Of a DNA stretch of 64,000 nt, positions 51,851-60,960 are shown in pieces (within the stretch, counting starts at the first letter, position 1; each line of letters begins with the position of its first letter). Source of the stretch: Rothia nasimurium (GTDB lineage Bacteria > Actinomycetota > Actinomycetes > Actinomycetales > Micrococcaceae). The stretch spans positions 434,001-498,000 of the forward strand of contig NZ_CAKMTD010000001.1 in assembly GCF_928391935.1 (NCBI RefSeq). The letters run 5' to 3'. The position numbers and the translations under genes are program-made. The notes beneath the pieces were generated by a model, which saw only the letters and a program-made list of their open reading frames with translations, ran no database searches and was not told the DNA's origin.

Positions 51851-53288
51851 GGTCAAGCCCCTGGTAGTGGTGTAACTGGTTTTTGATCCTTCGTTGGTGG
51901 TCAGGCGGGTAGTTGCATCAGTGGGTCGGTGTTCACCTCCGTCTGCGAGCTGGTGTCGGTGGTCAGGGTGAGTCGGCATCTGCTCAGGACTTCGAGGCCG
52001 AGGTAGCGACGTCCTTCGGCCCATTCGTCGGTCTGCTCGGCCAGGACGGCGCCGATGAGGCGGACGATGGCGTCGCGGTTGGGGAAGATCCCTACAACGT
52101 CGGTGCGGCGGCGGATCTCGCGGTTGAGCCGCTCGGTGGGGTTGTTGGACCAGATCTGCCGCCACACGTCGTCGGGGAACGTGGTGAAGGCGAGCAGGTC
52201 CTCTCGAGCGTCACCGAGGTGGTCGGCGACCTCGGGCAGCCGGCCTTCGGTGTACTCCAATAGTCGGTCGAACTGGGCGTTGACGGCGTCTGCGGTGGGC
52301 TGGTCATAGACGCTGTGCAGCATGGCCTTCACAGCCGGCCACATGGACTTCGGGCACACCGCCATGAGGTTCGCCGCGTAGTGGGTGCGGCAGCGCTGCC
52401 AGGCGGCTCCGGGCAGATTCGCCGAGATCGCATCCACGAGGCCGGCGTGCGCATCAGAGGTCACCAGCCGTACCCCGCCCAGGCCGCGGGCGACCAGGTC
52501 GGCGAAGAAGGTGTTCCACGATGCCTTGGTCTCACTGGTCGCCACTTGCATGCCCAGCACCTCGCGGTGCCCGTCGCCGTTGACCCCGGTGGCCAGCAGC
52601 ACTGAGGCCTTGACGACCTGCTTGTTTTCCCGAACCTTGATCGTCAACGCATCGGCGGTGACGAAAGTGAACGGCCCTGCCTCATCCAGGCGCCGGTGCC
52701 GGAACGCGGCGACCTGCTCATCCAGGTCGGCGGCCATGCGGGAGACCTGCGACTTCGACAGTGAGTCGATGCCCAGGGTCTTGACCAGCTTGTCCATGCG
52801 GCGGGTGGACACTCCGGCCAGATAGCAATCCGCCACGACGGTGATCAGCGCGGACTCAGCACGCTTGCGGCGCTCGAGCAGCCACTCGGGAAAGTAGCTC
52901 CCCGACCGCAGCTTGGGCACCGCCACGTCGACGGTGCCAACCCGCGTATCGAGCGGGCGGTGGCGGTAGCCATTGCGGTAATTCGTGCGCTCGGCAGAAT
53001 GAGCGTTCCACTCCGCCCCGCAGACGGCATCGGCATCGGCGGACAGCAAGGCGTTGATCATGGTCTGCAACAGCTCGCGCATCAGATCCGGCGACGCGTC
53101 GGCGAGGGCTTGGCCAAGAAGGCCGGCAGGGTCGACAATATGAGGTGCGGTCATCGTGATGACTCCATTCGAGGATTCGGTAAGAGGTTGACTCGAAGGA
53201 TCACACGGTGGCCGCTCTACATCCGTGCACAACACGAATCTGCAGACGATCTCGGCCACCGAGTTACACCACCTTAAGGGGCATTACT
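51851..53288 (-). mobile_element. IS256-family insertion sequence
   Basis: A 1438-bp element. Its 27-bp imperfect terminal repeats share GCCCCT and GTGGTGTAACT (left GGTCAAGCCCCTGGTAGTGG..., right read inward AGTAATGCCCCTTAAGGTGG...). It is flanked by the 9-bp duplication GGTAGGGTG and holds one full-length transposase gene. It landed about 80 bp inside the larger transposon and just upstream of the serine hydrolase gene, splitting that gene's promoter region. Confidence 0.88.
51901..53154 (-). CDS. IS256-family (mutator-type) transposase
   Basis: A 417-residue transposase. DDE residues appear in FVTADALTIKVREN (first Asp), VTSDAHAGLVDAI (second Asp) and NNPTERLNREIRRRTDVVG (Glu), the mutator-family signature. 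The frame opens at 53259, but ATG 53154 gives the normal N-terminus (MTAPHIVDPAGLLGQALAD). It looks intact, with no frameshift, so the element may still be active. Confidence 0.93.
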   Translation of the reverse strand: MTAPHIVDPAGLLGQALADASPDLMRELLQTMINALLSADADAVCGAEWNAHSAERTNYRNGYRHRPLDTRVGTVDVAVPKLRSGSYFPEWLLERRKRAESALITVVADCYLAGVSTRRMDKLVKTLGIDSLSKSQVSRMAADLDEQVAAFRHRRLDEAGPFTFVTADALTIKVRENKQVVKASVLLATGVNGDGHREVLGMQVATSETKASWNTFFADLVARGLGGVRLVTSDAHAGLVDAISANLPGAAWQRCRTHYAANLMAVCPKSMWPAVKAMLHSVYDQPTADAVNAQFDRLLEYTEGRLPEVADHLGDAREDLLAFTTFPDDVWRQIWSNNPTERLNREIRRRTDVVGIFPNRDAIVRLIGAVLAEQTDEWAEGRRYLGLEVLSRCRLTLTTDTSSQTEVNTDPLMQLPA

Positions 53289-53297
53289 GGTAGGGTG
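53289..53297. repeat. 9-bp target duplication of the IS256-family element, right copy
   Basis: GGTAGGGTG. It contains TAGGGT (53291-53296), which lies 8 nt before the serine hydrolase ATG and looks like that gene's -10 box. The insertion therefore kept the -10 but replaced everything upstream. Confidence 0.7.
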
Positions 53298-53304
53298 AAC
53301 AGGT

Positions 53305-54312
53305 ATGAAACCCGCCTGTCTCACAAACGCATCAACGACAGACGGTGACACCGCTCTGGCAGGCCTTCTACTCAACTCCTTGCCGCTCAAGCGTCCCGTC
53401 TATGCCGCCTGTCTCGCCACAGTCGGCCCGGCAGGCACTCGCATCGCCACGATCGGGTGCGACCTGCAGAAAACGTTCCACATCGGTTCAATCAGCAAAG
53501 CCCTCAACGGCTTGATCTACACCGACATGGTGCAGACCAGGCTGATCTCACCGCACGACCGGCTCGAAGACTACCTTCCCCTGGCCGGAACAGCTGCCGG
53601 TGAAGCGACTTTGGAGTCCTGTCTGACCCACACCTCAGGACTGCCTGCCACCGGCGGGGGAATCCGCTCAGCAGCCCGAGCGCTCAGTGCTGTACTGACA
53701 GGTGGTGATCCACAACCCGAGAACCTCGCCGATCTGATGAACCAACTTCGCCGATCGCGTGTCCGTCATGCCGGGCGCTTCAGCTACTCCAACCTCGCTG
53801 CCTCAGCATTGGGCCACGCGTTAGCGGCCGCCGACGGGGCGGACTACCCGACGCTGGTGCGAAACAGGCTGACGATACCGCTGGGGTGTTCACGCCTGCG
53901 CGCTCAGCAACCTGCACAGCGAAACCTCCCGCATGACCTCAACGCTGTCACCGTGTGGGGCACTGACCAACTGCCCTGGACCGGGCAAGGCTATGGACCG
54001 GCCGGAGCGATCAGGGGAAGCGCCCATGATTTCGCCACGGTCATGTCAACCCTTCTCGCCGATGACTGTGTCTACGAGGATGCTTTCCGAGTGCGCTTCA
54101 CTGATGACACTAAATCTGTCGCGGCGGGGTGGTTTGTTGAAGACAGATCCGATCGACCCCTGGTGTGGCACAACGGTTACGCCTCCGGATTCGGCGCTCA
54201 CATGGTGCTGGATCGCCAGCGCCGACGAGGGGCGTTCATCTCGGTGGTCAGCCCGTATCCCGACGCGGACATCGAGCCCGTCGCGATGACAATGCTGGAT
54301 GCGGCGGTGTAA
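53305..54312 (+). CDS. beta-lactamase-fold serine hydrolase
   Basis: A 335-residue enzyme of the class C beta-lactamase / DD-peptidase superfamily. SISK at residues 62-65 (SxxK), YSN at 161-163 and HNG near residue 285 give the full active-site set. There is no clear signal peptide, so it is probably cytoplasmic, which argues against a role in cell-wall-targeting antibiotic resistance; an esterase or peptidase role is as likely. It is cargo of the decayed transposon and lies just downstream of the IS256-family element. Natural substrate unknown. Confidence 0.85.
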   Translation: MKPACLTNASTTDGDTALAGLLLNSLPLKRPVYAACLATVGPAGTRIATIGCDLQKTFHIGSISKALNGLIYTDMVQTRLISPHDRLEDYLPLAGTAAGEATLESCLTHTSGLPATGGGIRSAARALSAVLTGGDPQPENLADLMNQLRRSRVRHAGRFSYSNLAASALGHALAAADGADYPTLVRNRLTIPLGCSRLRAQQPAQRNLPHDLNAVTVWGTDQLPWTGQGYGPAGAIRGSAHDFATVMSTLLADDCVYEDAFRVRFTDDTKSVAAGWFVEDRSDRPLVWHNGYASGFGAHMVLDRQRRRGAFISVVSPYPDADIEPVAMTMLDAAV

Positions 54313-54357
54313 GCGACATCCTCTGTACGAGGCCACGACGACAGCAGGATGTTCTCG

Positions 54358-54696
54358 TCAGTGCCCGAGGACCAGGGTGCTGGCAGCAGCCTCAATGACA
54401 TCGTCGGTGATGGTCTCCAACTCGTTGATCTTCAACACCCGCTTGATCTGGGGGAACAATCGCTCCACTACGCGGAAGTTGCCGCGGGTCAGTCGCTCGA
54501 TCGCGGCGATGGCTTGCGCATCTGTGAAGTCCTCCGGGTCCAGTTCTCTACCTAGGCGCTTGTAGTGCCGGTTCAGCACGAACAGCAGCTCGTCTTTGCC
54601 CAGGGCACGGTAGCGATGAGAGAACCCAAGCCGGCTGAACAGCTGGGGGTAGTGCCGGAAGCGCTGGTCAACGGTTTCTCCGACTAGTGGCGTCAT
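54358..54696 (-). pseudogene. C-terminal remnant of a TniB/MuB-like transposition ATPase
   Basis: About 112 residues resembling the last part of AAA ATPases that accompany Mu/Tn552-type transposases: RHYPQLFSRLGFSHRYRALG, then EDFTDAQAIAAIERLTRGNF, then RVVERLFPQIKRVLKINELE and a terminal AASTLVLG. No Walker A or B remains, so the N-terminal two thirds are lost. The frame continues to 54765 but runs into the promoter of the tmrB-like gene. It identifies the type of the surrounding transposon. The family call is from remembered sequence patterns. Confidence 0.6.
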
Positions 54697-54751
54697 GATC
54701 TTCTCGTGTGTGGCAGCAGACCACTTCGAGTGAGGCAGAGGTATCGAAAGG

Positions 54752-54757
54752 TAGACT
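54752..54757 (+). promoter_or_regulatory. -10 box of a probably leaderless promoter (tmrB-like gene)
   Basis: TAGACT, GCACGC, then ATG 54764. The same box as at pepP and dapD, so the cargo gene uses a promoter type the host also uses. Confidence 0.5.
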
Positions 54758-54763
54758 GCACGC

Positions 54764-55327
54764 ATGCAGCAGACTCAGCCACACGTCATATGGATCAATG
54801 GTACGTTCGGTTCAGGCAAGACAACGGCAGCGAAGTTGTTGGCACAGAAAGTTCCCGGTGCGGTGATCGTGGACCCTGAAGAGATCGGGGCTCTTTTGAG
54901 GCCTGTTCTTCAGCCGGTGGTGCCAGTCCAGGACTTCCAGGAGTGGCCCGCGTGGAGGAAACTTGTGGCGTCTACGCTTAACGCTATCCTCCGGGAGTTG
55001 CCGGAAGACAGCCCTATGATCATCGTTGTGCCTCAGACTGTGACGGTGGAGGACTATTGGTCGGAGATTACTTCAGACTTTGATCCATCAATCCGACTCA
55101 CGCCTGTGGTACTGAACATCGACCCGGTAGAACACCGACGCCGCGCAGAAGAAGACACCGAAGAGCCTAATGCTCTGCAATGGCGGCTGAACAATTTCCC
55201 AGTCTTTCAACAGTCGGCATGGCTCCAACGCGCGTTTACCGACATCGACGTTTCCTCGTTAACCCAAGAACAGACGGTCGCAGCTATCAGGGCGGTGGCG
55301 TTCCCTCCCGACCGTGAAGCCGTGTGA
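54764..55327 (+). CDS. TmrB-like P-loop ATP-binding protein
   Basis: A 187-residue P-loop protein. GTFGSGKT at residues 13-20, in the context IWINGTFGSGKTTAAKLL, and the following VDPEEIGALLRPVL and DFQEWPAWRKLVASTLNAIL closely follow the order of Bacillus subtilis TmrB (INGAFGSGKT, DPEKMG, DFQSYPLWR). TmrB gives tunicamycin resistance by binding the drug with ATP. Here the drug is not known and other small-molecule kinases of this fold exist. Cargo of the decayed transposon; intact frame. Confidence 0.78.
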   Translation: MQQTQPHVIWINGTFGSGKTTAAKLLAQKVPGAVIVDPEEIGALLRPVLQPVVPVQDFQEWPAWRKLVASTLNAILRELPEDSPMIIVVPQTVTVEDYWSEITSDFDPSIRLTPVVLNIDPVEHRRRAEEDTEEPNALQWRLNNFPVFQQSAWLQRAFTDIDVSSLTQEQTVAAIRAVAFPPDREAV

Positions 55328-55469
55328 GGGGCAGGGCACGATCGGATACAAAATCTCATGCCCCTTTGTGTAACGCGACCCCGTTTAAGATGACAGCTTT
55401 CGGTGCGATGTCGGGCCTGCACGCCACAGAGCGATCGCAGAACCACGCCATTTATCGATCACATTCACA

Positions 55470-55477
55470 TCCTCGGC
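55470..55477. repeat. 8-bp target duplication, right copy (TCCTCGGC)
   Basis: Directly follows the transposon end ...CATTCACA. It matches 51753-51760. Confidence 0.75.
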
Positions 55478-55642
55478 AGCTTCGCGGCGAGCGGTTTCTT
55501 CGGCGGTTTCGCCCGGCTCAGGTTTACCGCCGGGAAGCATGAACCCTGTGGTGCTGCGTTTGCGAACAGTGAGCACCTCACCCAAGGCATTACGAATGAC
55601 AAGTGCAGAAACAACAATCGGGGCTGAAGTATCGATGCTCAT
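55470..55642 (-). pseudogene. NUDIX hydrolase gene, 5' part (split by transposon)
   Basis: The first 57 codons of the Nudix gene: MSIDTSAPIVVSALVIRNAL, then EVLTVRKRSTTGFMLPGGK and the start of the Nudix box (G-x5-E, then TAEETAR-REAAE). The sequence then enters the transposon and stops at 55385. Joined to 51080-51760 the box reads G-x5-E-x7-REAAEELGL, a perfect Nudix consensus. A minus-strand TAGGGT lies 7 nt before the ATG. The truncated peptide would lack the second half of the catalytic helix. Confidence 0.85.
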
Positions 55643-55649
55643 ATCAGTA

Positions 55650-55655
55650 ACCCTA
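55650..55655 (-). promoter_or_regulatory. -10 box of a probably leaderless promoter (NUDIX gene)
   Basis: Minus-strand TAGGGT, TACTGAT, then ATG 55642. Confidence 0.45.
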
Positions 55656-55735
55656 TCTCAGTAGCCGATTTATCTTGTCACACAGGCACTTCTTATTTAG
55701 TGAGCGCTGGCACATCGTTGTATTCTTGGAAATGA

Positions 55736-57991
<2,256 letters not shown>

Positions 57992-57996
57992 TCGCT

Positions 57997-58032
57997 GGAA
58001 GGGCGGAGCCTCAGCTGAGGCTCTGCCCTTCC
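57997..58032 (+). terminator. terminator after icd
   Basis: An 8-bp stem GGAAGGGC/GCCCTTCC with inner AGCCTC/GAGGCT; no long T tract. Confidence 0.6.
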
Positions 58033-58130
58033 ACGTATGCTCTTCCGTGAAGCTCGTTTCCAGAATATTTTTAGTATGATGATTCAATAATTTCAATTAA
58101 AGAAAAATAAGATACACTCACCTATAAACA

Positions 58131-58146
58131 ATGTAAGAAATTACAT
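58131..58146. promoter_or_regulatory. palindrome upstream of the PRTase gene
   Basis: ATGTAA-GAAA-TTACAT, perfect 6-bp arms, 72 bp before the gene start, in a stretch rich in possible -10 hexamers (for example TATAAA 58123-58128). It may be an operator for the two-gene unit. Confidence 0.35.
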
Positions 58147-58217
58147 ATAAAATTTCTGGATTTCACCTCTGTAAAAAATTTATTCATTTTTACCAGCAAG
58201 ACAAGGAGAAACTATCA

Positions 58218-59174
58218 ATGCAAGACTCCCATTTTAGCCCATGGTGGGACCAGACCGGACAGCCGGTAAATGAGAATACAACAACAACCCCAACCTATTC
58301 ACAATACTATCAAACCTCCCAAGGCTATGGTTCTAGCAACTTTGAACATCATCAAGACCCGACACGGGAAAATAAGATTATTAATTTAAACTTAGAAGAA
58401 GCAGAAGAATCTTTTGCCATTGATTTTTACAGCTCAGCTCCAAAGACTTACACCCCAATCGGCCAACTAGTACATGATTTAAAATACCAAAAAGAACTTC
58501 ACGACAACGAACTAACAAGACTAACAAAGACGATTGCATACATTCTGTTTTATTTCCTTAGCCATAATACTAAAATCTCAAATTTCGATGCAATACTTCC
58601 CGTGCCAAGCTACGCAGAAAATCCTAGTCTTCTTAAAAATAAACCAGTCTACAGGGTTGCTGCAGAATTTTCCAAAATTTCATCAATTCAACTCATTGAA
58701 CAGGGCTTAAAAAAGAATACATCTAAACAAGCAAAAAACAGCAAAATTGACCAAAGCGCGATAAGCTGCACTCGAAACAACCTCCCAGAAAATATTCTTC
58801 TTATTGATGACCTATTCCAATCAGGCGACTCAGCAAAATACTCAATAAATGCTATAAAATCACTTAATCCACACTGTAAAATTACATTCATTAGCTTCAC
58901 AAAAAATAAGCACGGAGGTATACCCAAGCACTATAAAGCTCATCTTGCAAGAAACTCAAAGCGGCGCATCACTAAGTTTGGCAGCGCTTTTTACAGCCTA
59001 ACAGTGCTAATTGATGGCACACCCAAAAATGTTAATATTTTCGAAAATGCTACTGGATTTAAGATTATCGAAGATCTATATAGAGGAAAGCAATACGACA
59101 CACAGTTAAATATACAGATGAGCAAGAATGATAAGGGGTATTGGAGCATCAAAGAGGTGTCAATTGACCAATAA
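58218..59174 (+). CDS. ComF-like phosphoribosyltransferase-domain protein
   Basis: A 318-residue protein encoded in A/T-rich DNA. Residues 1-55 are a Gln/Thr/Tyr-rich, probably disordered tail. From about 80 on it follows the ComF pattern: IGQLVHDLKYQKELH, FDAILPVPS near 125, a Lys/Gln-rich linker, then the PRPP-binding loop ILLIDDLFQSGDS at residues 193-205. A further 80 residues after the core are unrecognised. ComF's N-terminal zinc fingers are absent, so a competence role is unlikely. AAGGAG lies nine bases before ATG 58218. It overlaps the next gene by 11 bp. Probable chemistry: transfer to or from PRPP of an unknown base. Confidence 0.7.
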   Translation: MQDSHFSPWWDQTGQPVNENTTTTPTYSQYYQTSQGYGSSNFEHHQDPTRENKIINLNLEEAEESFAIDFYSSAPKTYTPIGQLVHDLKYQKELHDNELTRLTKTIAYILFYFLSHNTKISNFDAILPVPSYAENPSLLKNKPVYRVAAEFSKISSIQLIEQGLKKNTSKQAKNSKIDQSAISCTRNNLPENILLIDDLFQSGDSAKYSINAIKSLNPHCKITFISFTKNKHGGIPKHYKAHLARNSKRRITKFGSAFYSLTVLIDGTPKNVNIFENATGFKIIEDLYRGKQYDTQLNIQMSKNDKGYWSIKEVSIDQ

Positions 59175-59811
59175 AATATTTGTAAGTGGAAGCATATCTG
59201 GCCGATTCGGCCTCTTAAAGGATTCTATCCATAAATCCATCAAAAACGCTATGGATAAAGAGATGGAATTTTTAGTCGGAGATGCTCCTGGTGTGGATAA
59301 AGAGATACAAAACTACCTCAACAAGAAAGAGTATCAAAATGTTTCAATATACTATGTAGGCGATTCTCCGAGAAACTTTGCAAATCAAAATTGGGATCGA
59401 CACCAAATTTTTATTGACACAGATAACCCCAAACACTTTAAAAATGGAAAGTTCACAAGGGCTGCACAGATGCTCAAAGATGAAGAAATGTGCAACCATG
59501 CAAATTTTGGAATGACAATCTGGCAGGATACAAAATTAAACCGTTTCAACAATATTGAGGTCAGCAAAGGAACTCTCAATAATATGGTTCGAATGCTCAA
59601 TCGAGAAACCCCTGTTAAATTATTTTATTTACCGAAGCCTGAACTTGGAGAAATTTGGCTTCGATCTCTGCAAGATTTAAATAATTTTATTTTTGAACAC
59701 TGTAAAGATGAAACAAAAAACTATTTTACAAAAAATTTCACTGTTAAACAGGAAATATATACTCAGGAGTCGCTTTTAGAGGCTTATTCAAAAATCCAAC
59801 CCACCAACTAG
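59164..59811 (+). CDS. SLOG-like Rossmann-fold protein
   Basis: A 215-residue protein. The start NKIFVSGSISGRFGLLKDSI and then LVGDAPGVDKEIQNYL (GDAPGVD at 39-45) resemble the nucleotide-binding loop of SLOG/YspA (DUF2493-like) proteins. Those bind or process nucleotides and occur in conflict systems. The remainder is unrecognised. I choose TTG 59164, with AGAGG six bases upstream, overlapping the stop of the PRTase gene (TTGACCAATAA), which implies coupled translation. An ATG at 59128 is possible. The final ten codons (EAYSKIQPTN) lie inside an IS5-family terminal repeat; the native ending was probably LLDF. Confidence 0.6.
   Translation: MTNKIFVSGSISGRFGLLKDSIHKSIKNAMDKEMEFLVGDAPGVDKEIQNYLNKKEYQNVSIYYVGDSPRNFANQNWDRHQIFIDTDNPKHFKNGKFTRAAQMLKDEEMCNHANFGMTIWQDTKLNRFNNIEVSKGTLNNMVRMLNRETPVKLFYLPKPELGEIWLRSLQDLNNFIFEHCKDETKNYFTKNFTVKQEIYTQESLLEAYSKIQPTN
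59776..59778. repeat. 3-bp target duplication TTA, left copy (IS5 family)
   Basis: TTA here and at 60671-60673 flank the element. Confidence 0.6.
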
Positions 59812-60670
59812 ACAACGGCCCCACCACACGGCAACCTAGAGGATAAAACGCCAGTAATATTCTCAGCACCGCACCGGAGGAACCGTTGCACCACCACCGT
59901 ACCACCGGCCTGACCCCAACCCAATTCGCCACACTGCTCACTGTCCTCAAAAACCACACCACCTGGACACCCATCAACAGAGGTAGACCACCAGCACTAA
60001 CCCTCGACCAAGCCCTCAAAATCACCCTGCTCTACCACCGCCATAACCTCACCGAAGAACTCCTCGCAGAACTTTTTGCTGTCTCTCAATCGACAGTCTC
60101 ACGAGCTATCAACACCATCGAAAAGGCCCTGAAGAAGATTCTCACTCCGCTGATTCAGCCTTTGAAAGAAAGCCTTAAAGTACCAGGATCTTTGGTCATC
60201 GATGGGACCCTGATACCCACGTGGAATTGGCGTTCACTTGGTAAAACAAATTTCTCTGGAAAGCACAAACGAGCCGGATTCAACCACCAAGTCATCTGCA
60301 CCCTAGATGGCAGACTCCTAGCCATCACTGACCCGTTGCCTGGGGCTAGGCATGATGCATATGCCTTCAAGGTTCACGGGCTAGATCAGCTGCTGGATTC
60401 CTCGACTCTGGCTGATAAGGGCTATGTGGGTCTGGGGTTGGCTACCCCGGCCAGGCGTAAGCCGGGCCAACGGCTGAGCCGGGAGCAGAAGCGGAATAAC
60501 CGGGTGGTGAATCGGCTACGGTCGGTGGTGGAGCGGGTTATCGCTCACATCAAGACTTGGCGGATTCTTCATACGGGGTTTAGGCGGCCGTTAGGGTTGT
60601 ATGGGCGGGTGTTTTCGGTGGTGCGGGGGTTGGTGTTTTTGGCTGCGGGTGGGACTTTTGAATAAGCCTC
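59779..60670 (+). mobile_element. IS5-family insertion sequence
   Basis: An 892-bp element with inverted repeats GAGGCTTATTCAAAA-TCC-ACCC at both ends (left 59779-59803; right 60646-60670, with two differing bases), flanked by TTA. One transposase gene fills it. It interrupts the last codons of the SLOG-like gene. Confidence 0.85.
59886..60665 (+). CDS. IS5-family transposase
   Basis: A 259-residue DDE transposase of the DDE_Tnp_4 type. An N-terminal helix-turn-helix (LTEELLAELFAVSQSTVSRAI) is followed by LVIDGTLIPTW (first Asp), LADKGYVG (second Asp) and RSVVERVIAHIKTWRIL (Glu). TTG 59886 has GGAGG five bases upstream. The frame is intact. The codon use (GC-rich) is unlike the flanking island, so it arrived separately and later. 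Confidence 0.9.
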   Translation: MHHHRTTGLTPTQFATLLTVLKNHTTWTPINRGRPPALTLDQALKITLLYHRHNLTEELLAELFAVSQSTVSRAINTIEKALKKILTPLIQPLKESLKVPGSLVIDGTLIPTWNWRSLGKTNFSGKHKRAGFNHQVICTLDGRLLAITDPLPGARHDAYAFKVHGLDQLLDSSTLADKGYVGLGLATPARRKPGQRLSREQKRNNRVVNRLRSVVERVIAHIKTWRILHTGFRRPLGLYGRVFSVVRGLVFLAAGGTFE

Positions 60671-60801
60671 TTAGATTTCTAGTTCTCATGCTTACTAAAG
60701 CTATACAGTCTTACCCGCATCAACAGTAGATGCATGGCAATAACAAGTTAAATGAGGACTCTCCAAGACCCTTACTCTCTCCTTGCCTATATGTTGTTTT
60801 C

Positions 60802-60891
60802 GGCAATTACTACATGCCTAAGGACGCCAAGGCATCAGCGGTGATGCGTCAAAGCGCCACGCTGAATGGTGTGATGGAATGGTTGAAGTAA
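60802..60891 (+). pseudogene. diverged copy of the icd 3' end
   Basis: 29 codons and a stop ([20 protein letters not shown], then LNGVMEWLK) match the icd ending ([20 protein letters not shown], then [10 protein letters not shown]). The homology starts abruptly at 60802. It has no start codon or upstream domain. It is best explained as the displaced end of icd left after site-specific integration, as known for element e14 in E. coli icd. Confidence 0.75.
60821..60842. repeat. att-like core, right copy
   Basis: 22 bp identical to 57918-57939. Confidence 0.65.
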
Positions 60892-60897
60892 CCCCTG

Positions 60898-60932
60898 AAA
60901 AGGCTCCGCAGGTACAACCTGCGGAGCCTTTT
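60898..60932. terminator. terminator after the icd 3'-end copy
   Basis: A 14-bp perfect stem AAGGCTCCGCAGGT with a 3-nt loop, followed by TTTT. This strong terminator after the fragment fits it being the original icd end. It also serves the convergent gene at 60961. Confidence 0.8.
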
Positions 60933-60960
60933 CGCATATGGTTTTCGCCTAGATTCTCAG

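Larger units (their letters stand above)
51761..55469. mobile_element. decayed 5'-TGTGA-ended transposon carrying tmrB-like and serine hydrolase genes
   Basis: A 3709-bp element inserted in a Nudix gene. Its ends are imperfect inverted repeats of about 48 bp: left 51761-51809 (TGTGACTTTGTCCGCTAAAG, then GGCGTG, then GATCGCTGTGTGGCG) and right 55469-55420 (TGTGAATGTGATCGATAAAT, then GGCGTG, then GATCGCTCTGTGGCG). The flanks are the 8-bp duplication TCCTCGGC. TGT ends and a TniB/MuB-like ATPase remnant point to the Mu/Tn552/IS21-type DDE group. No transposase of that type remains. It is interrupted by an IS256-family element, without which it would be about 2.26 kb. Confidence 0.78.
57992..60801. 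other. A/T-rich accessory island between two icd 3' ends
   Basis: About 2.8 kb, markedly richer in A and T than the rest of the window from about 58050 to 59780. It contains the PRTase-SLOG pair, an IS5-family element, and about 130 bp without genes (60674-60801). It is bounded by the icd 3' end and its diverged copy. No integrase is present. It looks like the remainder of an element that integrated site-specifically into icd. Confidence 0.6.

Noticed and set aside
53305-54312. Calling the serine hydrolase a beta-lactamase resistance gene
   Set aside because: The active-site set is shared with many esterases and peptidases, and no signal peptide is seen. The sequence alone does not support a resistance claim.
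54764-55327. Calling the P-loop protein a proven tunicamycin resistance gene
   Set aside because: Motif order resembles TmrB, but similarity is partial and related small-molecule kinases exist. Named TmrB-like only.
58218-59174. Competence gene comFC
   Set aside because: No zinc-finger cysteines, an unusual N-tail and C-terminal extension, A/T-rich island context and a SLOG partner make a competence role unlikely.
57992-60801. Prophage remnant
   Set aside because: No phage structural, lysis or integrase gene is present. Site-specific integration into icd is suggested only by the duplicated gene end.
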